Shown: one piece after another, positions 63,084 through 64,000 of the stretch
Layout: each line of letters opens with the position of its first letter
Position numbering within the stretch: the first letter of the stretch is position 1
Source: Rickettsiaceae bacterium
Lineage (GTDB): Bacteria > Pseudomonadota > Alphaproteobacteria > Rickettsiales > UBA1997
NCBI GenBank assembly: GCA_021323225.1
Contig: JAJTCH010000001.1
Location: forward strand, 83,408-147,407
Direction of reading: 5' to 3'
Length of the DNA stretch: 64,000 nucleotides
The notes under the pieces: generated by a model
What the model saw: the letters and a program-made list of their open reading frames with translations, nothing else
What the model was told of the DNA's origin: nothing
Databases searched by the model: none
Translations under genes and position numbers: made by a program

Positions 63084-64000
63084 TATGCAATCTGTAACTT
63101 TTTTGTTTGTTGTGAAGAGATTTTAACTGCACTTTCTAGAAAGCAGCTGGTTTTTGGAGTTTCATGATAATTTATTAGATGTTGGTTTCTAACAGACATT
63201 GCCAAGTCCCAAGCAGTGTGTCCTTTGTTGTCTTTGATATATGGGTTTGCTTTGTAATCAAGTAACCCTGTTATTAATTCATAATGATTTGCGAATCTTC
63301 CATCATGTTTTCTTGCAGCTATTACATCGCGAACAATAGATTTAATATCAATAACCTGATTGCTGTGAGGTTGAGTATTGATGACCGGAGCATTTGTGGT
63401 ATTTGTGCTAGTAGCTTGGGTGCTTGCGCTTTGAGAACTAGTGGTTTGAATATTAGTAGCTTGAGTGCTGGCAGTTTGCGTGTTCCCGATATTATTTGGG
63501 CTTGCTGTATTAGGAGAGGTCGAAATAAGGTTAATTAAAGAATGAAATGCCAAATGCAATGGAGTTTGGCCAAGATTATTCTGGGTATTTACATGTTGAG
63601 ACAATTGCGGCAAGAGCTTTATCGCTAGGCTAATATCTTGCATAATCAAATTATGAAGATCGGTATTGCCGTTATTTAAATTATCAGATGCGGTATTTGT
63701 GGTTACGACTTCTACTATTTGCTGTGCCAAATTATCTTTGTTATCAACAATCATATCATCTACAGCTCCTGCATTGCGCAGCATTCTTGCTATATCATGA
63801 TGGCCAAGCCTTATAGCTAATTGCAGCGCATTTTCGCCATTAATATTAGTAGAATTAACATTAACTCCATAACCGGATAATATCCTTCTAACCGCTGCGC
63901 TATCGCCGCTTTTAACTGCGGCAAGCAGATTATTGCTGCCACTACCGCCTTCATTAGATACATTTTGAACAGGGGTGCGTTGTTGCTCAGGTTTTCTAAC
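63083..64000 (-). CDS. ankyrin-repeat protein, 5' end beyond the window
   Basis: An open frame that continues to the window edge; at least 305 residues are visible. The upstream part reads NGENALQLAIRLGHHDIARM, an ankyrin repeat, preceded by ALLAAVKSGD-like helices. Further repeats are NLGQTPLHLAFHSL and NKGHTAWDLAMSV. Between them, at about 63380-63520, is a Ser/Thr/Asn/Gln-rich spacer with degenerate hexapeptide repeats (TQATNIQTTSSQSASTQAT), probably disordered. An internal ATG at 63782-63784 is unlikely to be the start because the ankyrin pattern continues above it. Such proteins are frequent effectors in Rickettsiales and Legionella. It is translationally coupled to metF. Confidence 0.85.
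   Translation of the reverse strand, partial: VRKPEQQRTPVQNVSNEGGSGSNNLLAAVKSGDSAAVRRILSGYGVNVNSTNINGENALQLAIRLGHHDIARMLRNAGAVDDMIVDNKDNLAQQIVEVVTTNTASDNLNNGNTDLHNLIMQDISLAIKLLPQLSQHVNTQNNLGQTPLHLAFHSLINLISTSPNTASPNNIGNTQTASTQATNIQTTSSQSASTQATSTNTTNAPVINTQPHSNQVIDIKSIVRDVIAARKHDGRFANHYELITGLLDYKANPYIKDNKGHTAWDLAMSVRNQHLINYHETPKTSCFLESAVKISSQQTKKLQIA

Noticed and set aside
1..64000. Search for CRISPR arrays, prophage, insertion sequences or toxin-antitoxin pairs
   Set aside because: No regularly spaced direct repeats with unique spacers, no transposase, integrase or phage structural motif, and no small toxin-antitoxin gene pair were recognised.

Overview
This is an AT-rich (about one third G+C by eye), densely coded stretch of a host-associated alphaproteobacterial chromosome, most likely Rickettsiales or Holosporales-like. 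The evidence is: a Rickettsia-type long isocitrate dehydrogenase, COQ9-family and UbiH ubiquinone genes, nuoHIJK cut away from the rest of the complex I genes, a solitary tRNA-Ile(GAT) outside any rRNA operon, and many eukaryote-like repeat proteins (Sel1, two kinds of leucine-rich repeat, ankyrin, DUF4116). Lipid A, peptidoglycan-precursor, BAM, Lol and Tol genes show a Gram-negative envelope. No phage, insertion sequence, CRISPR or rRNA gene was recognised.

Layout. 1-7.4 kb is an accessory block on the minus strand: a decayed fragment, a protein with three degenerate helical repeats, a Sel1-repeat protein, two paralogous multi-module proteins of unrecognised family (2279-3184 and 3742-5574), a small secreted protein, then an LRR gene overlapping tsaB. 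7.4-11.7 kb (minus) holds an FAD protein, pepF and lpxB. 11.7-16.2 kb (plus) is a compact operon asd-COQ9-cvpA-fabG-ubiH. MscS and isocitrate dehydrogenase (minus) face lnt and a FadL-type porin (plus). A large cysteine-type LRR protein with 150-bp DNA repeats follows at 22.4-24.1 kb, then gatB and lysC.

27.1-30.2 kb contains three copies of a ~112-bp hairpin element around a YhiN-type flavoprotein, tRNA-Ile and a PfkB kinase. 30.2-35.9 kb has a DUF1003 protein, an unknown exported protein, a cell-wall amidase, tsaD, tig and tRNA-Leu(TAG). 36-46 kb has a pseudopilin-like protein, bioA, bamD, hisD, the C-terminal half of PurL, an acyltransferase/hydrolase fusion, glyQ and a DUF4116 protein. 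46-50 kb (minus) is dapE-pgpA-nuoHIJK. 50.3-53.6 kb (plus) is serS-rpsT-secF-rpsD. The rest is map-metG (minus), rpoZ-spoT, a dicarboxylate/glutamate carrier, lolA-tolR-tolA, metF and a partial ankyrin-repeat gene running off the end.

How it fits together. Core functions are translation (GlyQ, SerS, MetG, GatB, S4, S20, TsaB/TsaD), respiration and ubiquinone, envelope assembly and the aspartate-to-diaminopimelate route (LysC, Asd, DapE). Between them sit candidate host-interaction proteins. Several core genes lack usual partners (purL N-terminal half, glyS, tolQ, nuoA-G and nuoL-N, secD), which fits a rearranged reduced genome. The most novel signals are the modular paralogous family at 2.3-5.6 kb, the F-box-like/LRR protein, and the hairpin element whose 8-nt insertion sits on opposite arms in two copies.
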